From Isoetes taiwanensis (Eukaryota; Streptophyta; Lycopodiopsida; Isoetales; Isoetaceae), in NCBI GenBank assembly GCA_021234155.1, contig JAJEKV010000343.1:62001-126000 (forward strand): 64,000 nucleotides of DNA, read 5' to 3'. The position numbers were made by a program, and so were the translations under genes. The notes under the pieces are model-generated. The model saw only the letters and a program-made list of their open reading frames with translations. It did no database searches and was not told the DNA's origin. This document shows positions 24,635 through 38,060 of this stretch, in pieces. Numbering within the stretch: position 1 is the first letter of the stretch; each line of letters opens with the position of its first letter.

Positions 24635-27600
24635 CTCTTTCCATGTCTAAGCCTTATGTCTCACACCAGAACTACCAGTCCCTGTATAGGAAGGTATTAA
24701 CGAAATCGACTACACAGCAAGAAGAGAAATCTTGAATAATTCTATTGATAAAAACGGATCATTTTTAACATAAAATGAGTATCTTTAGTGTATAGAACAT
24801 AAAGATGTTCCATAGTAACTCAATTTTGCGAAACACAAAAAAAGAATTATTGGGTAGACAGGTCCAGATTCCAGTAGCAATGAGTGGAATCACATTACCG
24901 GTACTCTGAAAGGTGCAGTCCTGTCTTTCGATAACTGGAAATTAGTAATTCAACCTCCATAGGCGGGAAAGAATGCTCAATTTGCAGGCAAACACTGACT
25001 GCTTAAAACAACGAAAGAACTCAAACAGCGTAGCAATGTAGAAAGAACTGGAATTTCTCGTTGATAGCTACAAAATTTCCTACAGCCGTCCAGAAAGAAA
25101 CTTGAATCCGACTCCTCCCTTGTTTTGAATTAAGGGGAGGTTTTAGGAAAAGAAAAGCCGGCAAACTAGAGATAGAAACAACCCAGAAATAGCGAGATCT
25201 ATCTTTCCGAAAAGTGTTTAAAAAGCTTTTACGGTGTGTGCGGATATCATTCAGGGTAGCTAAGGAATAGTTCGTGTACACGTTTAAATAAAAGTGATAC
25301 ACTACTTCAACACGGTTGATTTGGCCCACAACATCGTGACCAAATATACGTAAAAAAATTTTTTTTTCTTTCTGAAAGATAAAATTGAATTAAAATATAG
25401 TCAACAACAATACAAGAACACTATACGTAAAATGTTTATAAAAGTCATGGTGAATTTACTCTTCCTAGTATAATATCATCATAGATCCTAAATGAAGTCA
25501 CAAGCAAACCCAATATCACGAGACATCTAACCCTAAATTTGTCTTTACACTTCGCCCTTATCATCACATAACCCTTTTTCATTCTCGAATTTCGACAAAT
25601 TGAACTTTACCCTCCACTTTTCATTATGTGCCACGTATTTTTTGTCCCTGCATCGATTAGGCAGAATGTACTTGGAAGAATGTTTTATTATTATGTGTGA
25701 TGCAGATAAATCTTGGTAAAAAATCAAAAAGTCACAACGCTTTAACCTACTTATACAAAATGAAGACATGAATCCCAGATTGTCCATACATGTCTTTTGC
25801 ACATTGACGAGACCACGTAAGACAACCGATGTTCTAAATTAGCTAGACTTATTTGCAGGAGAAGCTTAGTCAAGTAGGTATTTGCAAGTGCAAATGTGTA
25901 AAATTGAGTGAACCTTTCATGTACTTCTTGGAGAATTATGTAGTTCTATATTTAGCTTCAAAAATGTTTAAATTTCCTGAAAACTGACAACGGAATGCAT
26001 GTTTCATCACAAAGCACATTGCCCTTACTATATGCTATTATGAGCTATGCTATTAGGAGCCATATGCTTTTCAGTAGGTATAAGGAGCATACATTCTATA
26101 TTATCACAAAGCCAATTTGGTGAGAAGTGTTGTTGGTTACTCCGGAAAGGGAAGCATACGGGGACAATTGGGTGTTGGTTTGCAAATCATATATTATTGT
26201 ATGTTTTGCAACTCATTTTTGCATGTTGTCTTTGGTGTTGGTTTGCCATTCATTTACAAATCGTGCACGATGATTTTTCTTGAATTCCCCATTAGGACCT
26301 CGATTCCAAGAAATGGGGCATCTAATCTGTCCTTTAGTATTTGACGCATTGAATACATCAATTATCCAACAAATCTTTTTCCGATGGCTACAATAAGGAT
26401 GGTATTAGACACATTGAATACCTATTAGAAATAGGTTTCTATGATATGATCCGGTTTTCTTGTTTGATAAGAATGTGTGATAAGACTGTGATGAGGATTT
26501 TTTGTTTGACCCAGCTTGTTTCTTGCTTGATAGGTTTACATTGTGAACTCTTCGAGGTTTAGGAGCAGTCAAGCATTTATAGCACAATTGGATTGCAGTT
26601 AGCTCTTTTCAATTGTGTTTTAAGATACGTATTTAAAGCACTATAACTTGAAGATCCCAACTTAATTTTAGATAATTCTACTGCCATTGGACAGGTCATG
26701 TGGTCCGGTCGTGTGGTCCTCTATAAGTTTTTTGAAGGCCACTTTCAGGCTGGATCATATAAAGAAGTTACACTTTTAGCTAAATGCCCTATTTTTATAA
26801 AGATATTTTGGTAATTTTTACAAAACATAGAGGCATTTTGGTAATTTTATCTTTTTTATTTCATGTACGTTGGATGTGTAATACCAATAATTCCAGTCGT
26901 CGGGTACACATATTGCACGCACCTTCACAATTGCCCTCAAAATACATTGTTTTGGGGGTTGATAAATGGTTTACATAGATAGATAGACATACATTGGAAC
27001 ACCCAAGTCCATTCCGGAATCATTCTGTACCAAGTACAAGCCTGATTGATCACACCATCATATTGATATAATATAATATAATATATACTAGAATGTGATG
27101 AGTAAGGTGGTAGATCCATGATGCATTCCAGAAGGTTCATTCTTCTAGTTTTGGGTCGACGTTAAAGATGTTCTTTCATTGTCCCGAAAACAATTGACAC
27201 CAGAATTTAATAAGGCTTCCATTGTATTGCTCCTCATTTATAATGCATTGTACTCGTGATTCTCTATACTCCGAAGGCAATAGCCAGACATTGAGCAAAC
27301 ATGGAATAAATAATGATGCCTTGAATGCTGTCCCAGAATTAGTGAACAAGGGAAAGATTAGGCAAGAATGAATACAATAGTTGAGACAAATCTGGACCCT
27401 TGGGATCCATACCTTATACCTCCATGCCAAATACATTTATACAAGAGGCCTAAATCAGGACTACGTCGTCATTGAATTACTGCCTGCATCTGAAGTCCAC
27501 TTTATTCTTCACTATAATTTGAATTTACCTCTGTACCTTCATAATAAACCTGGATAAAAATGTACATAGGTAGTCACCACTGAAGCATGTCTCTGCAATA

Positions 27601-27800
27601 TGTAAGCAGCAAAAACTTGACGGCAAAATAGAACCAAGTTGAAACTATAACCACAATCTTCATTTCACAAGTCGAAGGTCGATTTTAAACCAAGATGTCT
27701 ATATGATAAAAATGTCGTCTGCACGTGAAGAAAGGAGATGAAGCAACAATGATGCCAGCTTGTAAACAAGCTTGTACGTTAGAAAGTAGGTGCCAGCAAT
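24635..27800. other. Intergenic region between the SAC and ATG18-type genes
   Basis: Contains the upstream region of the SAC gene (right side) and the downstream region of the ATG18-type gene (left side). No domain is seen in ORFs such as 25,021-25,329 (-) or 26,047-26,344 (+). A TATAATATAATATAATATAT microsatellite lies at about 27,064-27,088. Confidence 0.4.
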
Positions 27801-27887
27801 TCAGGAATCCAATTAATCTGCATCACAGCTATTATTGTTAGCTCAAAAAGAACTTAACAGCATCTGAATCAGAATGAGCCCATCTTT

Positions 27888-30800
27888 ACCTTCTTCACAG
27901 AAAGGAAATAAAGCACCTTCCCATGCATCATCATTTGACCTGCATTCTTCCTCTTTGTTTATTCCGCCCTCAACATTTCCCGCTGCAGCATTTTCCTTCA
28001 TCCACATGATGTTATTAAAAACATACCACTAAATGCAAGCAATGTACAAGAGAATAAATTCTATTGCAAATCTGGTCATAGACATTTGATTGCTTTGTTC
28101 TCTTCAAATTTCAACACTTATGAAACAATGGTGTATTATTGTTCATTCTTACCTCAATAGAGCCTACATCGCATGCACAACTGTCATCATCAGAGCATGC
28201 CAGTTTAGTGTGTACTGAAATAATTTTAGTAGCACCTTCAACATCTTCAGGTGGTTCTCCAACTTTAGTTGATTGAGTAGCTATATCATTACCCATTTTG
28301 CAATTAATGATATCGACGGGAGACGGGCTCAAGGAAGGATCACCTGAAACAATCTTTGTCCTAAAACTATTATTGTGCTCACTTGATTTAAAAGATGGCG
28401 CTTGAAGGTGAGGTGAATTTGCACTCGGATGATACTGGAAAGGAGGAGACAACTCAAATGAAGAGGAGGCACCCAATGGAAAGACTTCTGGAAAATCTGC
28501 AGCAAATAAATCTTGTTTGTTTATACCAGCCTAAACCCAATTAGACAATGTACAGGTCATTTGAGACCTACCTTGATAATTATGATGATAGCCATTTTGT
28601 ACATATGCTCCATCAGCTATAGGCCCCTCAGAGCTGAAGCTACTCCCACTGCTAGACCTTTGTATGTGAACTTCACCAAATCTTAAATCATCATTTACAC
28701 TCTCATCCATAAAATGTATGCTGGCTGCGGCTTTGATGACCCAGAAACTGTTTCATATGGCCTCATTCTGTCACCAATAACCAAGCATTAACAGAAGTGT
28801 CTTTCACTACAACAAAGGACAAATCGGAACTAACCTAGATGCAAAATACAATTCGAAAATACCAGGTAATCAGGCCAGATGCACTTTCATAAAGGTTTCA
28901 AGTGCTCAGTGCCCATTGCAACCAAATATTCAATGCCAGGTTTACTAATCAACCATTATGGAATCTTACCCAGAACCTTGAACTCTTTGAAGTGTTTCCA
29001 CCAATGGCTTCAAGTCTTTGCGACGAACTTCAATTACTCGAGTGGGAATGTTTTCTATTTCTGATTCATCCATGCTATCCTTTGTGGAACTATCAAACAG
29101 CATGACATGAAAATAGACCTGCAAAGTGATTTGCTCTATGAGACAAACAAGCTCCACATAAACAGGTCAAAAAAAGGTGCCTAAAATACATACATTAGGT
29201 TTGGTCCAGATCGGTAACGGTCTGGATTGATTAATTTGTTGCACTTCAGCATTAGACATGTACCACCGTTTCAGCTCATCAGCTGTCATCCCTTCCTTTC
29301 CTATCTTCCCTTGCATTGATCCAGATAGGCTGCCACCTGAAGAACTTTCAACATCTGTGCAAGTATATGAACCTGCTAGATGTTCAACCCTTTCTTCCCG
29401 CTCCGCCCAATTAAGTCTACGACAGACATCCCACTTCTCTGATGGTTCAACAACAAGACGCAAATCATGTGATTGGCTGGGACTACTTGACCCTTCAGTA
29501 CTATACCCACATTCTGATGCTGTGGAGGGCCGAAGAAGGTACCTTACCAAATAGCCTGATGAGGAGAGGACCCAAAGTTTGTCTTTCAGAGCAACAGCTC
29601 CTCCAGGTTCATGTATACCACTCCCATCATGGAAACCGGCTGCCACTGCACCACCACCAGCAGGACCACTACTGCTTCGCAAGTTACCCCGCCATCCACC
29701 AAAACCATTTTTTATTCTGCTCACAACTGACAATGTGAGTGGAGGTGGTGGCGGAGGGAGGGCCTGTTGGGAAGCTCTGACTGGCCCAGCATTTGACCAC
29801 CACGGATATGCAGGTGTGGGCATTATGGATGGACCGTTAAATGGGTCAATGGAGCAGGCACCATGAGTATGTGGGCCTACAACTCCTCCAAAGGGTGAAA
29901 TAGCAAATAGATGACTTGTTCCTCTTGAGGAACTAACAACAATCCAATGGCTGTCTAAGCTAAACCTGATATCCTGTATAATCTGAAAACAGAAGGTGGA
30001 ATATCTATCAAATAAAGTTAAAAGATAAAGACAACAAAAAGAAATTAGACTCATGATAATTTAACTCTAGTACCTAAATGTCAACATAAATAACCCAACA
30101 TTGGCATTTAAGCCATAAACTTAATTGAATCAAAGACATCATAAATGTCACAAGTTTATATATCATAATGATTGATCTTACCAAGGCATGCCTACATGCA
30201 TGTCATTGTGTAGTGGTGCTTTGAGAAAGATCCAAAGGCTAAATGTAAACTTGTAAAAAAACCAATCTATGTCTTCACTAAACTGCACAAAGATCACTTA
30301 CCGCATTTGTAAGACCGCGGCAAAGCTTGTAAAGGTGAACAAATGATGAACTTGTGTGAGGACTGGTAAGATTATCATGTGCTGTAGGTGTTAGACGAAA
30401 AACATTTAAGTTGTGCCCATCTGACGCAGTGACAAGAAGTGTTCCACTGGGGTCAAAGCAGAGAGCCGAAATTGGGCTTGAATGCGCTCGGAACTGTGCA
30501 ATCACTTTCTTATTTACATAGTCACGGACAATCACCTGTAAAAGAATTAAGTGTCAACAAAAGTATCAATTGGACTATTTCCAGCCTGAAACCATAAATT
30601 TCTTACAGTCCCAGCATATTCGGATTCTACACCATCTGAAGGACGTTCAGAACAATACTTGGACAAAGTTTTGTATCCTAAAGCTGCAAGTTGCTTGCTT
30701 GACTCCCTTGCATAGTCAACAAAACCACCAGTTGCAGGAGACGTGGATAGACTTATGCCTGGAGAGGGGCTAAGGTGCTGGGGGGATACACGGCCCACTG

Positions 30801-31930
30801 ATGACATGAGAGGCTGGTTGGCAGCATAAGCCATCCACCTGGGACCCAAAGTTAATGCACCATAGCCATTCACTAGCCCTGCTTGAGGTGGGATATAATA
30901 AGAAACGACACTAAACGTATTTTGGAGTGTTGCTGCATCAAAACAGTAAATTTGCATCGTATAGCAATACATTAGTTTGCACAGTTACAGGCATGTACAT
31001 GCTCACATGAATGAGCAATTATACCTGTGCAGCAAGAGCTACTGCAATGATCCTTGAGCTGCAACGCACAGCGCAGATACCAGTCCGAAATCTCAACTCA
31101 TGTACATAAGCGTGACTTTGTAAAGAATAAAAGCGAACAACAGAAGGGACAAAACTACCATCACCCATATCTGCGGTTACGGTGCCATTCAAACCTCCTG
31201 GAAACCCTCCAGGCATTGAGGCTCCCCTTTTGGTGGCAAGATCCCCTGTAGCAACTAGCAGCAAGGGCTGCATTCCTTTGAAGTCCCCAATCTCAACTGA
31301 GTATGGCCATGGTTGAAGGTGCAAAAATGCAACACGACCATCCCGTCTAGAGACAAGTTCTCTCACATCGCTAGCATCTTCCACATCCCATACTTGAAAC
31401 CCATTCATGTAGGTAAGCAATAGAACATGGCGAGCAAGTGCTGGAGCAATCTCCAACATGTCAAAAGATGCCCATTGCACCTGACAGACAAAACACATAC
31501 AGACATAAATACATTTGACTCAACATAGAAATAAATCTAGATTGTAACTCCTTTAGCAAGAAAAATACATAATTTGCATTGACCTGAGAGAAGATAAAAT
31601 CTCGATTGAGAAGTACATAGAAATAGGAGGTAGAATATTATCATCATAACGTGTAAATAAGTTATTATATATGAGATAACATGTAAAATTATTGGCCTAA
31701 TACATGATGCTGACCTGTTCACGGTGCTTCTCCTCATCTGACTGAGATGCTGAAGATGCAATAGATGCACCTGCTGTCCTTACAGTTGCTGCAATATTGC
31801 CAGCACTTGAAGAGACTCCTTTCAAGTAGCTAGAAATGGACCGCCAAGTGAATTTGCTGCCATTGCCGTTGCTAACACATCCTGCTCCACCACGGCCACT
31901 CCGTGTCTGCAAGCCCATGTCATTCCTCAT
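27888..31930 (-). CDS. ATG18: ATG18f/g/h-type (BCAS3-domain) autophagy protein
   Basis: Plant ATG18f/g/h proteins combine a WD-repeat propeller binding PI3P/PI(3,5)P2 with a C-terminal BCAS3 domain and act at autophagic membranes. Exons (minus): 31,930-31,715; 31,480-31,025; 30,951-30,607; 30,535-30,302; 29,982-29,194; 29,118-28,970; 28,767-28,572; 28,496-28,153; about 27,990-27,890, possibly plus one short last exon. Together about 945 residues, near the family size. Motifs: WRSISSYLKGVSSSAG; NGFQVWDVEDASDVRELVSR; IAQFRAHSSPISALCFDPSG; YKLCRGLTNA (place of the lipid-binding RRG motif); SLDSHWIVVSSSRGTSHLFA; late DDAWEGALFPFCEE. Oddities: intron 2 ends GCAA instead of GCAG (30,952), and exon 7 lacks one base (CCC run 28,740-28,742, plus strand), visible because downstream exons fit only with one base added. 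It may be a mutated copy or carry sequence errors. Confidence 0.9.
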
Positions 31931-33570
31931 CCCACTTGTGCTGCTGAAGTTGAGAGTGAATTCTCTGTGTGGTACCTACTTCTGCCAACGTAAATGCTAA
32001 TCCCCATATCCAGTCATTCCTCCATTGAACAAATCCATAATGACTGCTTCATGAGAAAGTCTTTGAGATTCTGTTCTTTTCTTTTTCCTCTGTACAATTT
32101 CCCTAACAGTAAATAGATGAGTTTCCAAATGAAATACTTACAGTGAGCCACAAAATGGCTTTTTTTTTTCCTGAATCGGCAGACCAAAAAAATGCTGCGA
32201 ATTTGTATTTACAGTGAGAAACGAAAATGAAAAGGATCCTGTACAATCACCAGAAATCTACAGACCATATATACATATCAAATTTCCTGAAAACTCTCAG
32301 TCATGCAATAGCTTCTATACAAGCATGCAACTTCAATAGAGGCTTTTCAGGAATCCTTGGTTGGGCGAGAAGCATCAGTTGCCCTCTTCTTTAAATCTTC
32401 ACATACACCAGTTAGGTGGAAAAGTACTTTCCCCGAAAGCACTAAGGTTAATTGAAAGCGTACTAGAGTTCTTTATGCAGGGCGTATTCCATCAATGCGT
32501 TCTATTTGCGGGAAAAATCGACCTCAAATTAGGTATTTGTGATTCTTGCTCCAATTTTCCAAAAAGAACGGCTTGAAACCTGTTTCCCTAGATTTTCAAG
32601 CGCAATAAACTGAAAAGAATCGAGATATATAAAAACAAATCAGCATAAAACTTGGATATGGAGGGGAAACGAAAACCAAGAAAGCCGGAAAGGGAAGAAC
32701 GGAAAAGCGGACAAGAAGGATTCCCAACGCAAAAAAACGTCACTGTACAACGAACCCACTAGCCACTATTCTTCGTCCAATCCTCCACAAGCTTGAATGG
32801 GCGAAATTCACCCCTTTCAATCCAAGCCCATGTTCCTTTTCCCTTCAGAAAGGGCTCCGATACCCTCCAGCTCATACCCACGTAGACCGCTTAGACGTGC
32901 AGGGATGAGAAACCCTGATTTTGTGGCAATTAAACAACGGAATCAACCTCAATACAAGCGCAATAGTCTTTACCTTGCGAGGCACTCAAGGCAACAATGC
33001 GAAAGCAAGAACAGAAGATGTTTTTCCAAACCTGGACAAAATTCTAAGCAAACTGCACCAAATTGGGCCAAGTTTTTGGCATTCTGGGCAATCTAGAGAC
33101 GATCTTTACACCCAAAAGCCGAGGCGAAGCCTAGGTGCCGGCTTTGGAATGAAGGTGTTACTCCGATTTACTCATCCTGTGTGTGTATTAGCGTGCACGC
33201 TTCTCTTCTCTCCTCTCTCTGCTCTCTGCAGCCTTGTCTGTTTGTGTGGAGTTTTTTTTTTAACTTTTCTTTGATTTTTTTTTTGTTATGCCGCGGCCGG
33301 TGAAAAATTAAGTTGCGGTAGTCTTTTTTTACTTGCGTCTAAATGAGTGGGGGTGAGGACGTGGGCATGAAGTTAGGGGTTGTTTTTATGTGCTTAGCAT
33401 GTGCACATTGTGACGCTCATTAAATTGCACCCTTCCAACCATTTGTTGGTTTCTTTGTTTTTTTTTTTTCTTTCTTAGAGTGTACATGTTGGGCTTTTTT
33501 TTTTTTTTTTTTAAAAAAACGTTGACTAATGATATCACTTGTATTGTGTAATTCTTGCAGTACATTTAGC
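31931..33570. promoter_or_regulatory. Upstream region of the ATG18-type gene
   Basis: No coding motif. A CT-rich tract on the plus strand at about 33,195-33,235 is GA-rich in the sense of the minus-strand gene, as often seen near plant transcription starts. The upstream frame reads back from the ATG at 31,930 only to a nearby stop, so the start choice is reasonable, but a 5' UTR intron cannot be excluded. Confidence 0.3.
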
Positions 33571-33574
33571 TACC

Positions 33575-33695
33575 AAAGTTTTTCCCTCGAAAACCTTTCA
33601 CGCTTCACGGTGAGTTTTTTCCAATCTTAATAATAATCGAGTACTCCTCTATTGTGTTGGTCCTATAGACCTTTTGATATCGGCAGACGTTAAAA
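33575..33695 (+). mobile_element. LINE 3'-tail remnant
   Basis: GTTTTTCCCTCGAAAAC (hairpin GTTTT/AAAAC), then GGTGAGTTTTTTCC, TGTTGGTCCTATAGACC and GACGTTAAAA follow the same order as the 3' UTR of the LINE at 20,377-20,490. It is preceded by long T tracts (33,495-33,515). No LINE coding sequence lies upstream, so this is a severely 5'-truncated copy. Confidence 0.6.
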
Positions 33696-36600
33696 TTTAA
33701 TTGAATTCAAATCATTTTAATCTTTTTTTTTTTTTTTTTTTTTCTTCAAAGTGTACATGTCGGTTTCTTTGTGTTTTTTTCCCCCTCAAGTGTACATTTC
33801 TATTTCTTTGTTCTTTTTCTTTCTCGAATGTTGCCTGTGCGTGCATTCTATACACCCCAACTAGAACATATCCATCGTCCCTTTCAAACCTCCCCCACAT
33901 GTTGGTGCCTAACACCCCATATCCTTCTCCTCAATGATATATTCCACAGCCTATTCCAAGCTTCAATAATAAACTCCTTTCAAACAGCATGTCTCTACAT
34001 TATGCTTCCGTAGTAAAACCAAACGTGCCTTTTTTCCAGGCAGTTGCAAACCTCTAGCTTGCCGTATGGAAAATTCATGCAACCTTCTACATTACGTGTT
34101 GATTGCAGATTAAAGTTTCATTGTTTACTTACAAGATGCAAAATTATCTCAAACACGCATTGGTTCCTTCATTGTTTATGGCTAGCTTCTAAAGCAATTA
34201 GTATAGTTGCATCTTGTGTTAGTAAACTATTAAAGGTTTTGTTTTTGTGTCTATGTCGGTGCTTAATATAGTGTACATTATGATCACATATGTATACCTC
34301 GAACCAGTAAACAGAGCACGGCTACAACTATTTGTTTTGTCTAATTTTAACATCGGGTAGATGCATATGCTTAAGACATGATGCTCGTGGTCCCATGTGC
34401 TCATCCACTCTGAATCACTTCTGATACTAAAATCTGGCATCCACATTTCAAAATGTGTCCAAAGTATGTAGCATGGCATTCATGGAACAATAGTTTCCTT
34501 CCTTTTTTGCTTTTCATGCACTACAACAACCCTAATGAGGAAGGTGTATGTCATTACTTGTACAACTTGTCCTACAAATCATTCCTTTCTTTATTGGTCG
34601 CGTCACGACAAAAACCAGCATATGCCATTTCCAATAACTTAACCTATAGTAGAATGAGAACCAAAACATCTTGAAACTTGTGAAAGGAGCTTTCCTAGTC
34701 AATCACCAAAAAAGATAGGCTAAACCTTATCTTTGCAATGAAACAAAGATGTCTTGCCAAGTATATATTACAAGAGGCGTGGCAATTATGGATAATAGAT
34801 ATTCATTAGTATACTCGAATATTATCTAAGCGTTGAGAGCTTGTATAATTCCTTGAATGTCAATGCCTTTCTAATGTCAAGAATGTAAGAAAAAAATTGT
34901 TAAAGCATCTAATCTATTCTTTCTTAAAAATGGATCTACTGCAATTATGTGAATCCCCATTTTGATAAGCATGGTTAACGAGCCAAAGTGTTTGACAAAC
35001 AATGAGGTACAAGATTCTTAATATTCCAAAGAGCTAGCAAAACAAATAATGCCTAGAGGGACTTACAACTTTCAAACTGAGATCTTTTGGGTGACACAAG
35101 AAAGTGATTTCAATGTTGTTGATGGGAATGTTGGAAAGGGAGGTAGTTTTGGAGGCATTGATTTTCTTGATGGACATATTCCTTGAAAATGCTCTATATG
35201 CTTTATAATTGTCCTAGTTTGACGAAGGTAAGTGCCACCAGACTTTGGAAGAAATCATCCCTCAAAATGGAGGCACGAAATAATACCTTATCCTAGAAAA
35301 CTCTAAGACGGGGCAAATAAACCCCTCAAAGGACGAATGGATATTTTATTGGACAAAAACATAGAGGCATCTCGTTGTATTTGGAGAAGGAACTAGACAT
35401 TCTTGTTTTTTGTCGACCCATGGAAAAAGGGAAATTGGAAGGCGCATTCTTGGGGGGTCCTACGGCCGAGATCGCATTAGTGAGGAGCAGGTCCTGGAAT
35501 GGCGACGCAGTTTCCTTCACCCACAACATGGAAGCTAGATATTTACTCAAGGATTGAAGAAGTTTACCTGTTGAGCGAAATGAGAGGACCAATTTCCATT
35601 CAGCAAACAGATTAGGTCCCCTCTTTCCATGTTGTTCTATTCTATTCTATTTAATCTAAGGCTTAATCTCATGTTCCCTTTTTCTTTTTTTCCATGTTGT
35701 GTACATTGCCCAAGTTCTTTGACTTTTGCCTTCAAAATAAAATAAGATTACAAATGATTGTCCAATGAGTTGATGGGACCTGCATTATTATTTACACATG
35801 CGTGCATTGTGTGAGAAGCATCCTCATTTGGTCAAAATAATAGACATGTAAAAATTTAAACAATGAACACCAATGAATGCATTTTGAATTGTACAAGAGC
35901 AAAGAAACATAGTAATAAGTATGGCTTTGGTTATAAACCAATGGAGTTGGATCTGGCATCGAAATTAAAAATTCCTTAATAAGTAAAATGTCATCTTCCT
36001 TCCGGATATTATAATTTGAAAGCATGTTAGAACTACATAAAAATACCGGATATTATAATATGCAATTGACTAAAAAAATTGTGTTATGTTCAAGAGTAGT
36101 ACTTTGTGATGTTTTATTATCAAGAATTTTTCCGTAGTTTCCAAAACATGTAGGATTAATGCCTTCAACTAAGAAATTTAAAAGGCCATATGAAAAATGC
36201 TATAATAGATAAGTTTCCTTCAAGACATATTTTATATTCATATAATAATAGGCCCATACATCATATACACAAAAAGGATCAAAATCTTCCCTAAACACAA
36301 GGATCGAACAAGTTACTAGGGTAAGTTGACCTTTTGGATATCATCAAAATTCTCCCTTCGAATGAAAGGATTAAACAAGTTAATATGATAAGTTTTCTCC
36401 TTCAAAAATCAGGATACTTTTCTTTCGCTAGATAAGCTTTTCGCTTGAAAACATCTTGCAAACAAGTTAACATAGATTCTTTCTCTTTTCCATATAGTTT
36501 TCCGTATAGTTTTCATATAACATATAAGTTTTTCCCTTGAAGAACATCTTCCAAATGAGTTCACATGAACAGATTTAAATCAGCATAGTTCTACCTTTAA
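33696..36600. other. Spacer, nothing recognised
   Basis: Homopolymer T tracts near 33,721-33,745 and short ORFs without motifs (for example 34,044-34,271 and 35,326-35,592). No gene is supported. Confidence 0.4.
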
Positions 36601-36609
36601 AAATTACAT

Positions 36610-38060
36610 ACTACTATGCTAAATGATGGCTTGGCTCTCCGAATAGATATGGCAGCCACGATTATCAGTCTTCTTCTTCCAAGTTTCTATGCTTTCGATA
36701 AAGTCAAATTCTCTTGCATTCAAATGACCATTTATCACAATTGAAACGCATGCATTCAAACTTTCTATGCCCAATCTTGAACGCCTATGACTGAATAAGC
36801 TCTCATAAATTGCATTACTTGCACATTGCACTAAAGCAATGCGAGCAATATCATAATGTTTTTTAAACGCATTTCAGTTGCTTGATTTGAAGAGATCATC
36901 ACGCAAACTTCTTCAATATTTTTATGTGACCAATTAGCTAAGGCATGGATTTTAAAATCAGAATACTCTCTTCTCAACCCTGAATTTTAAAGGTGTCGTC
37001 TTCCTTTGAACTCCTCTTATCATCTTTGGTGTGCAATAAAACTTGATAAGTTCTTCTAAGCTTTCCTCATCAAAATCTCTTGACCGAGAAAGAACTTTAA
37101 AATGCTTCAAGATAGTCGCATCTTTGAATCTGATGGTTAAGCTATCATAACTATCTTGAGAAAATACCTTCTGTTTTGATATGACAATTTCCATATCAGA
37201 ACACTCTTTACTTCTTGATAATTTGTATGTTCTATATTCATCTCCATAAATAGAAGCTCTTAAGGTTGCCAATCAGCCTTGCGAAGGCCCATAGTCAGGA
37301 ATTATAGGGAAACCATTTGCATCTTCTTATAATGCATTCATATCTCTTTGTGGATCAACAATATAATAAGCTCGAATACCCTCTATTGTAGTATTTACAT
37401 GCTCTTCAATAACAGTTATATCAACGTGACTAGCTTGAAATAGCTTATTTAAAATAGTAGGATCCCCAAGAATATCAGCTAAAAAATGCAGCAATTATAT
37501 AGTATTGAAATTAAGCACATGTATAAAGAGAACATAGTTAAGACCCCCAAGGTCTCAGCTAGAAAATGTATCAAGTAAAAATGCAACAAGCATATAATTT
37601 TGAAATTAAGCACCTGGATAAAGTTATCATATGATTCTACCTCGGAATACTTCAAAACAGCTGGAAGATCTTCACACAATCTATTAATTGCATTATGCCT
37701 ACTCAACCAACACGTCTTTTGAATGTTATCTAATCTTAAAATAGAACAAGAATACTCTTCAAGTAACCCCTGTGATTTCTACAATCTTTGAGTGCTATGG
37801 GAAAAATAGCAGCAATAGAGTCAACCAAAGTCTCAATATCATCTATTACAATAGTATTTTTTTTGCCTTGAGTTATCCATTTTCTTTGCCTTTGTTGTAA
37901 CATGAGTTTCCGAGGATGCGTGTTCATAGAAGCTAGAAGTCTTAACACTAGAGTTGTCCACTGGACCATCTGTGGTTCATGGACCAGAATTTGTCCATCG
38001 TACCTCTGCCACTTAAACCTATATATCTAGAGAGGAACTTCTCCATTTTGCAATCTACCG
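36610..38060 (-). pseudogene. hAT-superfamily transposase relic (ZNF862/KIAA1586-like)
   Basis: Minus-strand frames, broken by stops, follow the order of plant proteins annotated as ZNF862- or KIAA1586-like, which derive from hAT transposases. First TCWLSRHNAINRLCEDLPAV (about 37,740-37,660), the W-L-S-R-H block. Then a middle frame at 36,958-37,272 with SRDFDEESLEELIKFYC. Then the C-terminal dimerisation region at 36,619-36,831 with SHRRSRLGIESLNACVSIVI and EFDFIESIETWKKK. The DDE residues could not be assigned. In-frame stops lie between all blocks. Terminal inverted repeats were not identified. Confidence 0.65.

Noticed and set aside
29258-29866. Plus-strand ORFs opposite the large ATG18 exon
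   Set aside because: Shadows of the minus-strand coding exon; their periodicity follows the real gene.
32797-33274. Plus-strand ORFs upstream of the ATG18-type gene
   Set aside because: They overlap the promoter/5' UTR of the minus-strand gene and end in a CT-rich tract; no motif.
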